In this document: in pieces, positions 10,189 to 19,572 of the stretch
How the letters are laid out: each line of letters begins with the position of its first letter
Numbering within the stretch: the stretch's first letter is position 1
DNA from: Flagellimonas myxillae
GTDB lineage: Bacteria > Bacteroidota > Bacteroidia > Flavobacteriales > Flavobacteriaceae
Assembly (NCBI RefSeq): GCF_023502235.1
Contig: NZ_JAMFLY010000001.1
Location: 1,674,001-1,738,000 of the forward strand
Direction of reading: 5' to 3'
DNA: 64,000 nucleotides
Position numbers and translations under genes: made by a program
The notes under the pieces: generated by a model
Databases searched by the model: none
The model's input: the letters and a program-made list of their open reading frames with translations, nothing else
What the model was told of the DNA's origin: nothing

Positions 10189-12588
10189 ATGGTATTGAAA
10201 GAATTAACTAAAAACAGTTTCAAAATATTTTTTTTAACCCTTTCATTATTAATGGTATTTGGATTGTTAGCCCATGTTTTGAAAAAGGAATCTAACACAA
10301 CTTTCAACACTCCAGAAAGGATTGGCTTCAATAAGGATTGGGAATTTAGCCTTGATAGTACCTTTTCAAAAAGCGCTTCTATAAATGTGCCACATATTCC
10401 AAGAATAGAGCCCTTGGTTGTAAATAATCAATGGCAGGGAACCATGTGGTACAAAAAGGAATTTGAATGTGACATTCGTGGCAGCGAAAAGATCTTCTTA
10501 AAATTTGAAGGAGTCATGCACGAATCGGATGTATGGTTGAACGAAAAACATGTAGCGCATCATAAGGGGGGATATTTGCCTTTTACTATAGATATAACCA
10601 ATCATCTTAATAATGGAAAGAATGTAATAAAGATGAAGGTGAGCAATACTGACAATCCAGTAATTCCACCAGGTAAACCATTAAAGGATTTAGACTTTAA
10701 CTACTATGGCGGGATTTACAGAGACGTCGCATTGATTACTAAAAACAGCGTTTATATTTCGGACCCTTTGGAAGCTGATAAGATTGGTGGGGGCGGTATA
10801 CATGCACATTTTTTAGAGGTAACCAAGAAATCTGCCAAATGTAATGTGAAAATTCACGTGGTGAATGAATCTGGAAAAGAGAAAGAAGTGTATGTCGAAG
10901 TTATGTTAACGGACCCTTGTGGAAAAACGGTTAGTCAAAAATCGACTGTCTTGTCAATTAACTCAGGCTACGATACTGAATTTACCATCTCCTTGGATGT
11001 GGACAGGCCAAAGTTATGGAGCACCACTATGCCACATTTATATGCTCTTACGGTAAAGTTGTTTGGCAACAGAGAAAAAGTGGATAGTGTAACCCAGACA
11101 GTTGGAATTAGAAAAATCGATCTTAATAAGGATGGTTTCTTCCTAAACGATGATAAACAGTTTATAAGGGGAACCAACAGGCACCAAGAATATCCCTATG
11201 TCGGATATGCCATTTCCAACGAGGCCAATTACAGGGATGCAGTCAAGATAAAACAGGCAGGATTTGACTTCGTTAGATTATCCCATTACCCCCAAGATGA
11301 ATCCTTCTTGAATGCATGTGACGAGTTGGGGCTGTTGGTGATGAATGCAATTCCAGGTTGGCAGTTCTATCAAAAAGGTGAGTTTGAAAAGAACTCTTTT
11401 AAGGATATACGGGATATGATACGAAGAGATAGGAATCATCCAAGTGTTGTGTTTTGGGAAACATCCCTTAACGAGTCCGGTATGACCGAGGAATTCATGA
11501 TAAGGGGAAATGAAATATTGAGGGAAGAACTTCCTTTTTCGGACACTTATAGTGCAGGATGGATAGACCATCCATCATTTGATCTTTATATTCCAGCTAG
11601 GCAACATGGCAAGCCACCAAATTATTGGACGGACTACGACAAGGGAAGTAGAAAAGTATTAATAGCGGAATATGGTGATTGGGAGTATTTTGCACAAAAT
11701 GCTGGGTTCAACCAAAAAGAGTTCAAGGATCTAAAAGAAGAAGAAAGGACTAGCCGTCAATTGAGGGAACATGGAGAAAAGAGACTGTTGCAACAGGCAC
11801 TCAACTTCCAGGAAGCAGCTAATTCCAATAGGCAAGGTGATAATACCATTGGACATGCAAATTGGGTTATGTTCGACTACAACCGGGGCTATGCGGATGA
11901 TCTTGAAGCATCCGGAATCAGTGATATATTTAGGATTCCAAAGTTTGCCCAGTACTTTTATCAAAGTCAAAGACCGCCTGGCGAATCCATTAATTTTAGA
12001 GGAGTTCAAATTGGTGGACCCATGGTAAAAATTGCAAGTTTTTGGGGCAAAAATTCATCAACTGAAATAAAAGTTTATAGTAATTGTGAGGAGGTGGCCC
12101 TGTATCTTAACGGTAATTTAATTGACAAAAAAAAGCTGGAAATCGATTCTTACTCCTCCCACTTGGAACATCCACCTTTCCATTTTGAAGTTCCCAAATA
12201 TATACCTGGAACATTGGTGGCCAAAGGGTACCTTGAAAACCAAGAGGTTGCCATTGATACGGTAGTAACTCCAGAAAAGGGTAAAAAAATAAAATTATTT
12301 GCTGATAAATCTGGTATAGGGATTGGGGAGTTTGGTGATGAAGACATTGTCATCCTCAACGCCAAGGTTTTGGATTCTTCCGGCAACTTGGTCTCAAGTG
12401 ATAATTTTTCCAAAGTATTTTTTGAGATTGAAAGTGGAAATGCCGAGCTAATTGGAGAAAACCCAAGCATTTCTAAAGCAGGAATTGCCTCCATCCTTGT
12501 CAAAGTATCAAGTGTGGACAAACCTTTATACATCAGTTCGCACAACGAGTTGCTTGGAAAATACACTTTCGAAATCGCCCCAGAATAG
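10189..12588 (+). CDS. Glycoside hydrolase family 2 enzyme, probable beta-galactosidase
   Basis: A 799-residue protein with a hydrophobic N-terminal signal or anchor (about 10-31). It has the GH2 layout: a sugar-binding jelly roll (MWYKKEFECD, DVWLNEKHVAHHKGGY), an immunoglobulin-like domain, then a TIM barrel (GTNRHQEYPYVGYAI, FVRLSHYPQ) with acid/base about E429 in ETSLNES and nucleophile about E494 in LIAEYGDW. A further C-terminal Ig-like region (about 690-799) follows. In a GH53 locus the natural role is to release galactose from galacto-oligosaccharides. The ATG at 10189 was preferred to the GTG two codons earlier. Other GH2 activities (mannosidase, glucuronidase) cannot be excluded. 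Confidence 0.9.
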   Translation: MVLKELTKNSFKIFFLTLSLLMVFGLLAHVLKKESNTTFNTPERIGFNKDWEFSLDSTFSKSASINVPHIPRIEPLVVNNQWQGTMWYKKEFECDIRGSEKIFLKFEGVMHESDVWLNEKHVAHHKGGYLPFTIDITNHLNNGKNVIKMKVSNTDNPVIPPGKPLKDLDFNYYGGIYRDVALITKNSVYISDPLEADKIGGGGIHAHFLEVTKKSAKCNVKIHVVNESGKEKEVYVEVMLTDPCGKTVSQKSTVLSINSGYDTEFTISLDVDRPKLWSTTMPHLYALTVKLFGNREKVDSVTQTVGIRKIDLNKDGFFLNDDKQFIRGTNRHQEYPYVGYAISNEANYRDAVKIKQAGFDFVRLSHYPQDESFLNACDELGLLVMNAIPGWQFYQKGEFEKNSFKDIRDMIRRDRNHPSVVFWETSLNESGMTEEFMIRGNEILREELPFSDTYSAGWIDHPSFDLYIPARQHGKPPNYWTDYDKGSRKVLIAEYGDWEYFAQNAGFNQKEFKDLKEEERTSRQLREHGEKRLLQQALNFQEAANSNRQGDNTIGHANWVMFDYNRGYADDLEASGISDIFRIPKFAQYFYQSQRPPGESINFRGVQIGGPMVKIASFWGKNSSTEIKVYSNCEEVALYLNGNLIDKKKLEIDSYSSHLEHPPFHFEVPKYIPGTLVAKGYLENQEVAIDTVVTPEKGKKIKLFADKSGIGIGEFGDEDIVILNAKVLDSSGNLVSSDNFSKVFFEIESGNAELIGENPSISKAGIASILVKVSSVDKPLYISSHNELLGKYTFEIAPE

Positions 12589-12622
12589 AACTATCAATCA
12601 ATTATTTAAAACGAGAACTAAG

Positions 12623-15238
12623 ATGATTTTGGAAACAATGAAAACTTCGATGAAAAACAGGGTCTTTATTCTGTGTATAACGTTTTTACTCTCAAGCCAA
12701 GGTTTTACCCAGGAATTGAATTCCTCCAACGATGCATATGTTGATTCCCTTGGGGTTTTGCGCTGGAACACTGATAACAAAGAAATTAAAGGATTTGGGG
12801 TAAATTATACTCTCCCTTTTGCCCATGCATATCGAATGGCCAACAGATTTGGTTTAGACCCAAAAGAGATTATTGACAATGACGTTTACCATTTTACACG
12901 CCTAGGGTTTGACTTATATCGAGTTCATGTGTGGGACACTGAAATTTCAGATGCCAAGGGAAACCTTATTGAAAATGATCACTTGGACACTTTTGATTAT
13001 CTCCTTGATGTTCTGGGCAAGAACAATATCAATTATGTTATAACACCAATTGCCTATTGGGGCAATGGCTGGCCTGAACCCAATGAGCCAACTTCTGGGT
13101 TTTCCCAAAAATTTGGAAAGGCAAATTGTTTAACCAATGTGGATTGTATTGAAGCCCAAAAGAAATATCTCTATCAATTTTTAAACCATGTCAACCCATA
13201 TAATGGAAAAAAGTATGGGAACGATCCAAACCTTATTGCCTTTGAAGTAAGCAATGAACCCCACCACTGGGGCGAACCAAAAAAAGTTACTGAGTTTGTT
13301 GCAGGAATGGTAGACGCCATGAGAAAAGCAGGAACCAAAAAACCAATTTTTTACAATATAAGCCATGGTATTCATTTTGCGGATGCATACTTTGACGCAA
13401 AAATCCAAGGGGGCACATTTCAATGGTATCCAACCGGCCTGGTGTATCAAAAAGAAATTCCAGGCAATGTGCTTCCCAATGTGGATGATTACAATATTCC
13501 ATTCAACGGAATTATAAAAGAACGAAAAGGGGCAAAACTAGTCTATGAATTTGATGCCGCTGATGTTGGAAGTTCCTATGTTTATCCGGCCATGGCAAGA
13601 AGTTTTAGGGCAGCGGGGATTCAAATAGCAACGCATTTTGCATATGACCCTACTTTTTTAGCTCCCTATAACACCGAATACAATACCCATTATATGAATT
13701 TGGCATATACTCCCAGTAAGGCCTTGGCACTAAAAATATGTTCAGAAATTTTCCATGAAATCCCTATGTATTCCGATTTTGGTAAATATCCTGACAACAA
13801 GACTTTCTCTGACATTTCTTTGGATAATGAGACTAATTTGGCTGTTTACAATACTGGACATAAGTTTATTTACACCAATGCAACCTCGATTAACCCTAAA
13901 AATGAAATTAATCTGAAACATGTGTCTGGGTATAAGAGTTCTCCAATCATAAAATACGAAGGAATGGGAGCTTATTTTCTGGATAAAATTGAAGAAGGTG
14001 TCTGGAGACTGGAATTAATGCCTGATGCCTTGCCCTTGACCGACCCCTATGGTAAAAATAGTGTTGACCGAAAGTTAACTGCAATCAAGTGGAATATACA
14101 CAAGATGAGGGTGTTACTTAAAGAATTGGGTGCAAACTTCAATGTTGTCGCTATAAAGGAGGGTAACAGCTTAGTCTCAACTGCTAAACAAGGAGTATTT
14201 GATGCCTCTCCAGGAGTATATATTCTTAGTAATTCCGAAAATCGAGGAAAATGGTCGATTAATGATGACTTTGGTGCATATAAAATAGGGCATTATTATG
14301 CACCCAAACAAAATGTTGAATGGTTAACACTCATACATGAACCTATATCTGAAATATCTGATGAAAATTTCCTAAAGATAGAGGCCAAAATAGCGAGTCA
14401 AGATAATCCTAAGAGGGTCAATGTGGTTTTACAGGGTAAGGGAGGTGTCAAAACAATACAAATGGAATCCAAGGACAAGTTTCATTACGTTGCCACAATA
14501 CCATCTCAAGAAGTGGAAGTAGGTATTCTAAATTACTATATAACCGTGACAATGGAAAATGGGGATAACTACACGTTTCCAGATAAACGAAAAGGTCTAC
14601 CAAATGATTGGGATTTTGATGATAATAACAGGTTCAGAACTAGAGTAGTTCCGGCCTCTTTTCCCATACATCTCTTTGAAGCCTCCGAGGATTCCAAATT
14701 TTTAGTTCATCCTTGGAGAAAGAACGCCTTCAAATTACTGCCGACAGAGGAAAAAAATGAATCCATTTATGAAATTGAAATTGAAGAGTTGTTTGTTCCT
14801 AACAACGAGAATATAAATGCAACACCTATTTTTGATTTCAGTTTCAAACATTTCATTCTAGATAAGGTTAAGGGGCGAAAAAAAGATCTAGACAAGAAAG
14901 TCGAAATGATTGTAAAGGGACGAAGTACGAGGAAGAAAAATTGTAAAGTTCAAGTCGCTTTGGTTATGGTTAATGGATCTTCATTTGGTGCCACAATAGA
15001 GCTTTCTCCTGAAGAAAAGGAGTATAGAGTGAAGTTAAGTGATTTCATTCCTGTTAAAACAGTTTTATTGCCACGACCGTATCCTTCATTTTTACCTTAC
15101 TATTTTAACAATGATAACAAGGCAAAATTTGATATTGAAAAAATTGAGGCCGTGCAATTCTCATTAGGCCCAAATATGTCTGAACCTGAATTAAAAGCCC
15201 CCCACGGGATAGGAATTATTTCAATTAGATTAGAATAA
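12623..15238 (+). CDS. GH5-like glycoside hydrolase with a long C-terminal extension
   Basis: An 871-residue secreted protein with signal peptide about 10-30 (VFILCITFLLSSQGFTQ). Residues about 45-370 look like a clan GH-A TIM barrel: FDLYRVHVWDTE, VITPIAYWGNGW, a candidate acid/base E212 in AFEVSNEPHHW and a candidate nucleophile E309 in LVYEFDAADVG. The remaining 450 residues contain beta-rich regions (about 430-480 and 600-870) that I do not recognise. The frame is open upstream into the GH2 gene, but the ATG at 12623 (or 12638 or 12650) fits the signal peptide and lies 35 bp after the GH2 stop. The exact GH5 subfamily and substrate are unknown. It is the last gene of the PUL. Confidence 0.75.
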   Translation: MILETMKTSMKNRVFILCITFLLSSQGFTQELNSSNDAYVDSLGVLRWNTDNKEIKGFGVNYTLPFAHAYRMANRFGLDPKEIIDNDVYHFTRLGFDLYRVHVWDTEISDAKGNLIENDHLDTFDYLLDVLGKNNINYVITPIAYWGNGWPEPNEPTSGFSQKFGKANCLTNVDCIEAQKKYLYQFLNHVNPYNGKKYGNDPNLIAFEVSNEPHHWGEPKKVTEFVAGMVDAMRKAGTKKPIFYNISHGIHFADAYFDAKIQGGTFQWYPTGLVYQKEIPGNVLPNVDDYNIPFNGIIKERKGAKLVYEFDAADVGSSYVYPAMARSFRAAGIQIATHFAYDPTFLAPYNTEYNTHYMNLAYTPSKALALKICSEIFHEIPMYSDFGKYPDNKTFSDISLDNETNLAVYNTGHKFIYTNATSINPKNEINLKHVSGYKSSPIIKYEGMGAYFLDKIEEGVWRLELMPDALPLTDPYGKNSVDRKLTAIKWNIHKMRVLLKELGANFNVVAIKEGNSLVSTAKQGVFDASPGVYILSNSENRGKWSINDDFGAYKIGHYYAPKQNVEWLTLIHEPISEISDENFLKIEAKIASQDNPKRVNVVLQGKGGVKTIQMESKDKFHYVATIPSQEVEVGILNYYITVTMENGDNYTFPDKRKGLPNDWDFDDNNRFRTRVVPASFPIHLFEASEDSKFLVHPWRKNAFKLLPTEEKNESIYEIEIEELFVPNNENINATPIFDFSFKHFILDKVKGRKKDLDKKVEMIVKGRSTRKKNCKVQVALVMVNGSSFGATIELSPEEKEYRVKLSDFIPVKTVLLPRPYPSFLPYYFNNDNKAKFDIEKIEAVQFSLGPNMSEPELKAPHGIGIISIRLE

Positions 15239-15460
15239 GGGTAGTAGAGTTAGAATAATTTCATTATTGTTAACCCGAATTAATTTGGTATTTGAGCCAG
15301 ATTGATCGGTTTAGCTCACTTACTGTTTTTTAATACTGTTATTCAGTTTAACTAATATCTTCATAAAGGGTCGGAAAAAAGTCCGGAATAATTCCGTTTA
15401 AAGGCATGTTTAAGCGGAATTGGACCGTTTATTGAAGATGTAAAAAAATACTCGGAAATT

Positions 15461-15486
15461 AAAAAACCCCAGTAATACTGGGGTTT
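15461..15486 (-). terminator. Rho-independent terminator of tRNA-Arg
   Basis: On the minus strand the hairpin CCCCAGTATTACTGGGG (15467-15483) is followed by TTTTTT and starts 8 nt after the CCA end of the tRNA gene. Confidence 0.85.
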
Positions 15487-15491
15487 CGAGG

Positions 15492-15568
15492 TGGTGATCG
15501 CGGAAGGATTCGAACCTTCGACCGTCTGCTTAGAAGGCAGATGCTCTATCCAGCTGAGCTACGCGACC
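15492..15568 (-). tRNA. tRNA-Arg (anticodon TCT)
   Basis: The minus strand folds as a standard cloverleaf. The acceptor stem GGTCGCG pairs with CGCGATC, with one G:T. The D-arm is GCTC...GAGC, the anticodon arm TCTGC-CTTCTAA-GCAGA gives anticodon TCT, and the T-arm is GAAGG-TTCGAAT-CCTTC. The discriminator is A (15495) and the CCA end is encoded (15492-15494). A Bacteroidota promoter lies upstream and a terminator just downstream. Confidence 0.97.
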
Positions 15569-15634
15569 TTGCTATTTCATGTCGCGTGGCGAAGCTGCCA
15601 GTCCCGATTTATTTTTCGGGACGCTACACGACCT
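15558..15634. repeat. 65-bp duplication/insertion in the tRNA-Arg leader, flanked by a 12-bp direct repeat
   Basis: The 12-mer GCTACGCGACCT at 15558-15569, which contains the tRNA 5' end, recurs at 15623-15634 as GCTACACGACCT, exactly 65 bp away and with one mismatch. Between the copies are a GTCCCG/CGGGAC hairpin (15601-15622) and GTCGCGT (15581-15587), which is complementary to ACGCGAC at 15561-15567. Removing the 65 bp would put the tRNA 5' end at a normal short distance from its promoter. Confidence 0.6.
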
Positions 15635-15646
15635 ATTTTGCGGGTG

Positions 15647-15679
15647 CAAATATACAATTAACCTCAGTTAATTTCCAAT
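15647..15679 (-). promoter_or_regulatory. Promoter of tRNA-Arg
   Basis: On the minus strand a TTGG box (about 15676-15679) lies 21 bp before TATATTTG (15647-15654), matching the Bacteroidota -33/-7 pattern TTG...TAnnTTTG. The predicted start is about 70 nt before the tRNA, the extra length being the duplicated segment. Confidence 0.7.
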
Positions 15680-15766
15680 ATTTTCCAGCCAAATGCAAAA
15701 TTGATCTAAAAACCTTTGTTCTCTATCTTTTCCGTAATTATCCACGAACAGCTTTTAGCCAGTACT

Positions 15767-16855
15767 TTAGACACCCGTAATTCGAAGTCTCCTCATTATT
15801 TCCGATGCCGTAGGCGGGTCATAATTGCACATCACAATGACCAAATGTTGGGTATCTGTATCAAAAAAGACGGTGGAATTGATACCATAACTGCCTCCTC
15901 TTACCGCATAAACAGCATTCCTGGTCTTGGCTTCTCTAAAATGATTGATGACCATATCGGTGGATGCTTTGGACAACAATTGATTTGACGTCAGTGCTTT
16001 TACAAATTTTCGCAGGTCGTCCAAAGTTGAATATCCCCCTCCCGCGGCGGTACCCTTAACCGGAGACCTATCATTCACGTTGTAAATAAATGGCTTGTTC
16101 TTTTTCTCATCCGTACCTGGCCCCATTGGTTCCCCGTTTTTGTACTTCGAATACCCATGGGCCCTGTTGGGTACCTCCATATCCCTTTCAAAAGCATCTG
16201 TATCCTTCATCCCTGCTTTATGATATACGTTTTCACGAACATAATCATAGTAATTCTGACCTATTACCCGCTGCACCAGCACTCCCAAAAGTTCATAACT
16301 GGAATTGCTATAGGCCCGTTGGGTACCCGGTTTTGAATTCAACTGGTATTCTGCAATGATCGGAACGTAGTCCTCCATGTCCTTTAAAGTGGCGTATGCA
16401 GCCAAAAACCGCTCTGAATCCCAATAGGAACCCAATCCGGATTTCATTTCCAACAAATTCATTACAGTGATTTCATCGGCCATATCCATTTGCAACTCTG
16501 GAATGTAGTCCACAATCTTGTCCGTTAATTTTATCTTTTGAGCATCCACCAGTTGCATTACGGACACCGCTGTAAATGCTTTGTTGATAGATCCAAGATT
16601 AATCTTGGTATCTGTTTTCATAGGAGTTTGGTATTCCACATCTGCCATCCCATAGGCTTCCTTGGTGAGTTCCTTACCGTATCGTTCTACCAAAACAGCT
16701 CCAGAGAACTGTCCTTCCGCCTCCTGAGATTCAAGGAAAGATTTGGCCGCCTCGTAACTTTCAAACGGTACTGAAGGCTTAAAGGGTCGCATCTGACCCA
16801 AAAGGGATGTGTTGATCCCCATTACAATCACACAGGTAAATAGCAATTTTTTCAT
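15767..16855 (-). CDS. Serine hydrolase of the class C beta-lactamase family
   Basis: A 362-residue exported protein with signal peptide about 1-21. It has the SxxK motif S89-I-N-K92 in LGSINKAFT and the YxN motif Y180-S-N182 in AYSNSSYELLG. This is the class C/AmpC and PBP4* fold used by many esterases and D-Ala-D-Ala peptidases. Its start overlaps the stop of the S41 peptidase by 4 bp (ATGA), so the two are translated together. The product ends soon after the last catalytic region, without the extra C-terminal domain seen in the paralogue at 20490. True beta-lactamase activity is not implied. The natural substrate, a peptide, ester or peptidoglycan stem, cannot be determined. Confidence 0.88.
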   Translation of the reverse strand: MKKLLFTCVIVMGINTSLLGQMRPFKPSVPFESYEAAKSFLESQEAEGQFSGAVLVERYGKELTKEAYGMADVEYQTPMKTDTKINLGSINKAFTAVSVMQLVDAQKIKLTDKIVDYIPELQMDMADEITVMNLLEMKSGLGSYWDSERFLAAYATLKDMEDYVPIIAEYQLNSKPGTQRAYSNSSYELLGVLVQRVIGQNYYDYVRENVYHKAGMKDTDAFERDMEVPNRAHGYSKYKNGEPMGPGTDEKKNKPFIYNVNDRSPVKGTAAGGGYSTLDDLRKFVKALTSNQLLSKASTDMVINHFREAKTRNAVYAVRGGSYGINSTVFFDTDTQHLVIVMCNYDPPTASEIMRRLRITGV

Positions 16856-18288
16856 TTTGTACGTTTTATTTGTTTATCCTTTTTTGGATAATAATCCCAG
16901 ATGATATTTGCAATGCTCCACGTATCATTCAATCTACAGAGATGGATATATTCTATCCATTCCATCCTACCAGGGTATCCCGTTGCCACTCTAACTGTTG
17001 CCGTATTGTGGAACACATCCAAAATCTCAATCGCATGCTGTTGTTTGTCCTTGGGAAAGGGCGGCTTTCTTTGAAGCATTGCCGTAAGTTGTTCCCTCGT
17101 AATATCCTCAAAGAACAAGGTTGATTCTCCCCGCTTTTTCGAAATACCCCGTTTTGCCAATTGTGGGTGCAGGTACTTGAACATTTCTTCCGTGTTGTTT
17201 TCAAAAAAGTTTTCCAAATACCCTAACACGGTTTGCTCAATATCGGACTTATCCCCTTTTCTGAGTGCTACCTCTGGCTGTCCAATTTTGGAAATCAAGG
17301 TTGCATACTTTTCATCCCTTTCAGGATATTTGGCTTGAAGGTTAAGCAATGCGTTAATATGGGCCTGATCCAAGGCATTGTGTTCAGGTGTAATCAAATT
17401 GGGCTGTACCCCAACCCCTTGAAATTGCTTGCCGTTTGGCGTTACAGAATTTCGGACAGATACGGAAAGGTCAAAGTGCTCCCCAATTGGAAAAAACTCA
17501 TTGGAACGCCCTCCTCCAGCACTGGACTTCCCAACCACGGAAATCCTATCCAATTGCTGTAGATAAAAGGCAAATCCCTCAGCTGCTGAACCTGTCCGGT
17601 TTCCAACCAATACATAAACCTCCTTGTCCTTGTTGATTTTTCCATGTTTGGTCTCAAAAGAAAAAAGCTCGTCAGAACCTTCTTGGCTGTAGTAGGTGGT
17701 CAGGTGTGCTGACTTTGGCATAAACCCCCCGGCCAGATAAGCCAAGGTCTCACCATAACCTCCAGGGCACTCCCGTACATCTACAATTAAGGCATCGGCA
17801 TCAAGACTCAGTTCCAAAAAACTATCGATATCCGCCTTTACATAATCCAATGGTCCAAACAAGGGAACCTTCAAATACGCGATGTTACCTTCCAACATTT
17901 CATAGGTCAATAAACCTTTAAAGGCTTCCGGATCTGGAGCACTACGCATCATCTGCCTTCTAGGTCTTGCATTCACTTGCTCATCTTTACTTTTTGCCAC
18001 TAGGTATAAATGGAAGTCATCGCTCAGGCTCCGTAGATCGTTGGTCAGGCTTTTGGCTAGATCCCGCCGGTTTACAAACTGATTGTATTTCCCAGCTTCA
18101 TGACTATTCCTTAATCCGGTTATTACCTTTTCCTTGATTTTTGGAACGATATAATTCCGATCAATGGTTTTGATGGATTCCAAAACCACCTTGTCAATAT
18201 CTGCTTTCGATAATTCCTGTGCATCTACCGTATTAAACCCCAAACAACAGAGCAATAGATAAAGAAAGATGTTTACATACTGTTTCAT
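16852..18288 (-). CDS. S41-family peptidase (tail-specific/IRBP type) with an NTF2-like C-terminus
   Basis: A 478-residue exported protein with signal peptide about 1-24 ending VDAQ. The peptidase part (about 25-320) has ALIVDVRECPGGYGE and the nucleophile S234 in VGNRTGSAAEGFAF, followed by GKSSAGGGRSNEF and a GVGVQPN motif, typical of S41B tail-specific or tricorn-core-like proteases. No PDZ domain is evident. Residues about 355-478 form a lumazine-binding/NTF2-like domain that may bind a small ligand or act as a lid. It is the first gene of a leftward two-gene operon with the serine hydrolase and is divergent from lytS, so both may respond to the same signal. Confidence 0.87.
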   Translation of the reverse strand: MKQYVNIFLYLLLCCLGFNTVDAQELSKADIDKVVLESIKTIDRNYIVPKIKEKVITGLRNSHEAGKYNQFVNRRDLAKSLTNDLRSLSDDFHLYLVAKSKDEQVNARPRRQMMRSAPDPEAFKGLLTYEMLEGNIAYLKVPLFGPLDYVKADIDSFLELSLDADALIVDVRECPGGYGETLAYLAGGFMPKSAHLTTYYSQEGSDELFSFETKHGKINKDKEVYVLVGNRTGSAAEGFAFYLQQLDRISVVGKSSAGGGRSNEFFPIGEHFDLSVSVRNSVTPNGKQFQGVGVQPNLITPEHNALDQAHINALLNLQAKYPERDEKYATLISKIGQPEVALRKGDKSDIEQTVLGYLENFFENNTEEMFKYLHPQLAKRGISKKRGESTLFFEDITREQLTAMLQRKPPFPKDKQQHAIEILDVFHNTATVRVATGYPGRMEWIEYIHLCRLNDTWSIANIIWDYYPKKDKQIKRTK

Positions 18289-18460
18289 TTTTTGATTTGT
18301 TTTGTTTTTGGGTCAAATGAACTTGATTGGAGTTCAGATTTCAAACCAAATGTTTAAAACTGGATACTTCCTTTTCAAGTAAGCCGAATCTCGATTTGAA
18401 TCCATTTACATAGGAAATGATATAACACACATAACAAATTTGAAGTTTGGTCAATTAAAA

Positions 18461-18490
18461 TTTGGACGCGTCAGCTATTTTCTACCTTTG
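18461..18490 (+). promoter_or_regulatory. Promoter of the lytS-lytT operon
   Basis: TTTG (18461-18464) and TACCTTTG (18483-18490) are separated by 18 bp, close to the Bacteroidota consensus. The predicted start is about 13 bp before the kinase ATG at 18511. No equally good box was found for the divergent S41 gene. Confidence 0.7.
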
Positions 18491-18510
18491 GCTATGGCAA
18501 GTGCAACCGA

Positions 18511-19566
18511 ATGAAAAAATACATTGAACCCTTTTTGCATATCCTTTTCTGGATTCTTGTATTATACATTACCTATACCAACTTTGGGGTTAAGGTGAGG
18601 ATGATCAAGGTAGGGGCTGACTTGGAGTACACCAAAGAATACAACCCTGTATTTTTTGCCCTCATATCTGTCTATATCGGTTTGGCCATGATATTGTTCT
18701 ATGGGAACCTAGGGCTGCTTTTACCCAAATGGATTAAATCTAACAACAAGAAAAATGCAACTGTAGCAATTGCAGCTCTCTTTGTCACTACGCTCGCCTT
18801 GTCCCTGCTTATCAATTACTTTATAGCCAAGGAGTATTTTGCATATGAAATGCACAAAGGAACCGCGCTGATAGCGTACAGTGTTTTTCTTCATTTTTTA
18901 TTTCTGTTCCTTTCCATTGGCTATAGACTGACCAAGGATTGGTACAAAAATGAAATTATCAGAAAACAAATACTTCAGGAGAAATTGGAGACCGAGCTCA
19001 ACTTTCTAAAGGCCCAAATCAATCCGCATTTTCTGTTCAATACCCTGAACAATCTCTATGCGGAATCCAGAAAACATGAGGACAAAAAGGTGGCCAACGG
19101 AATAGCCAAATTATCTCACATGATGCGTTATATGATCTATGACAGCAATGTGGAACTGGTGAGCTTGGACAAGGAAATTAATTATTTGGAAAGCTATGTA
19201 GAACTTCAAAAACTCCGTGTCTCGGAGAATGACCCCTTGGATCTTAAGGTAGACATAGGCCCTGTTGACACAAGTTTCCAGATTGCACCTATCCTTTTCA
19301 TCCCATTTGTTGAAAATGCATTTAAGTATGGTATCCATCTGGAACAGGCATGTTTTATACATATACAGCTCAGCACTTCCAATAATGAACTTTTATTTAC
19401 CATCTCCAATAGCAAATTCAACAATGTCAGTATAAATGAGCATTCCGGGGTGGGACTTAGTAACGTAAAAAGAAGATTGTCTTTGTTATACCCCAATCAA
19501 CATGAATTGCGTATTGTGGATGGGGATGACCATTACGATCTATCTTTGAAAATACAATTGAATTAG
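18511..19566 (+). CDS. LytS/YehU-type sensor histidine kinase
   Basis: A 351-residue inner-membrane kinase. Four hydrophobic segments lie at about 8-22, 47-71, 85-104 and 119-138, with very little sequence outside the membrane, so it probably senses within or near the bilayer. The His_kinase domain has the phospho-accepting H173 in QINPHFLFNTLNNL. The HATPase region shows PILFIPFVENAFKYG and SGVGLSNVKRRL, both typical of the LytS family. The response regulator starts 6 bp downstream, so the pair is one operon. LytS/LytT systems usually control a few nearby target genes; the flanking hydrolase genes are the obvious candidates. Confidence 0.93.
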   Translation: MKKYIEPFLHILFWILVLYITYTNFGVKVRMIKVGADLEYTKEYNPVFFALISVYIGLAMILFYGNLGLLLPKWIKSNNKKNATVAIAALFVTTLALSLLINYFIAKEYFAYEMHKGTALIAYSVFLHFLFLFLSIGYRLTKDWYKNEIIRKQILQEKLETELNFLKAQINPHFLFNTLNNLYAESRKHEDKKVANGIAKLSHMMRYMIYDSNVELVSLDKEINYLESYVELQKLRVSENDPLDLKVDIGPVDTSFQIAPILFIPFVENAFKYGIHLEQACFIHIQLSTSNNELLFTISNSKFNNVSINEHSGVGLSNVKRRLSLLYPNQHELRIVDGDDHYDLSLKIQLN

Positions 19567-19572
19567 AAGGGT

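Noticed and set aside
12452-12622. Upstream extension of the GH5-like gene into the GH2 gene
   Set aside because: The added 57 residues overlap GH2 coding sequence and would displace the signal peptide from the N-terminus.
15541-15988. Two plus-strand frames over tRNA-Arg and the serine hydrolase 3' end
   Set aside because: They run through the tRNA gene and the opposite strand of a conserved hydrolase.
15767-16855. Antibiotic-resistance beta-lactamase
   Set aside because: SxxK and YxN motifs show the class C-like fold only; the protein is short, paired with an S41 peptidase and shows no feature specific to true AmpC.
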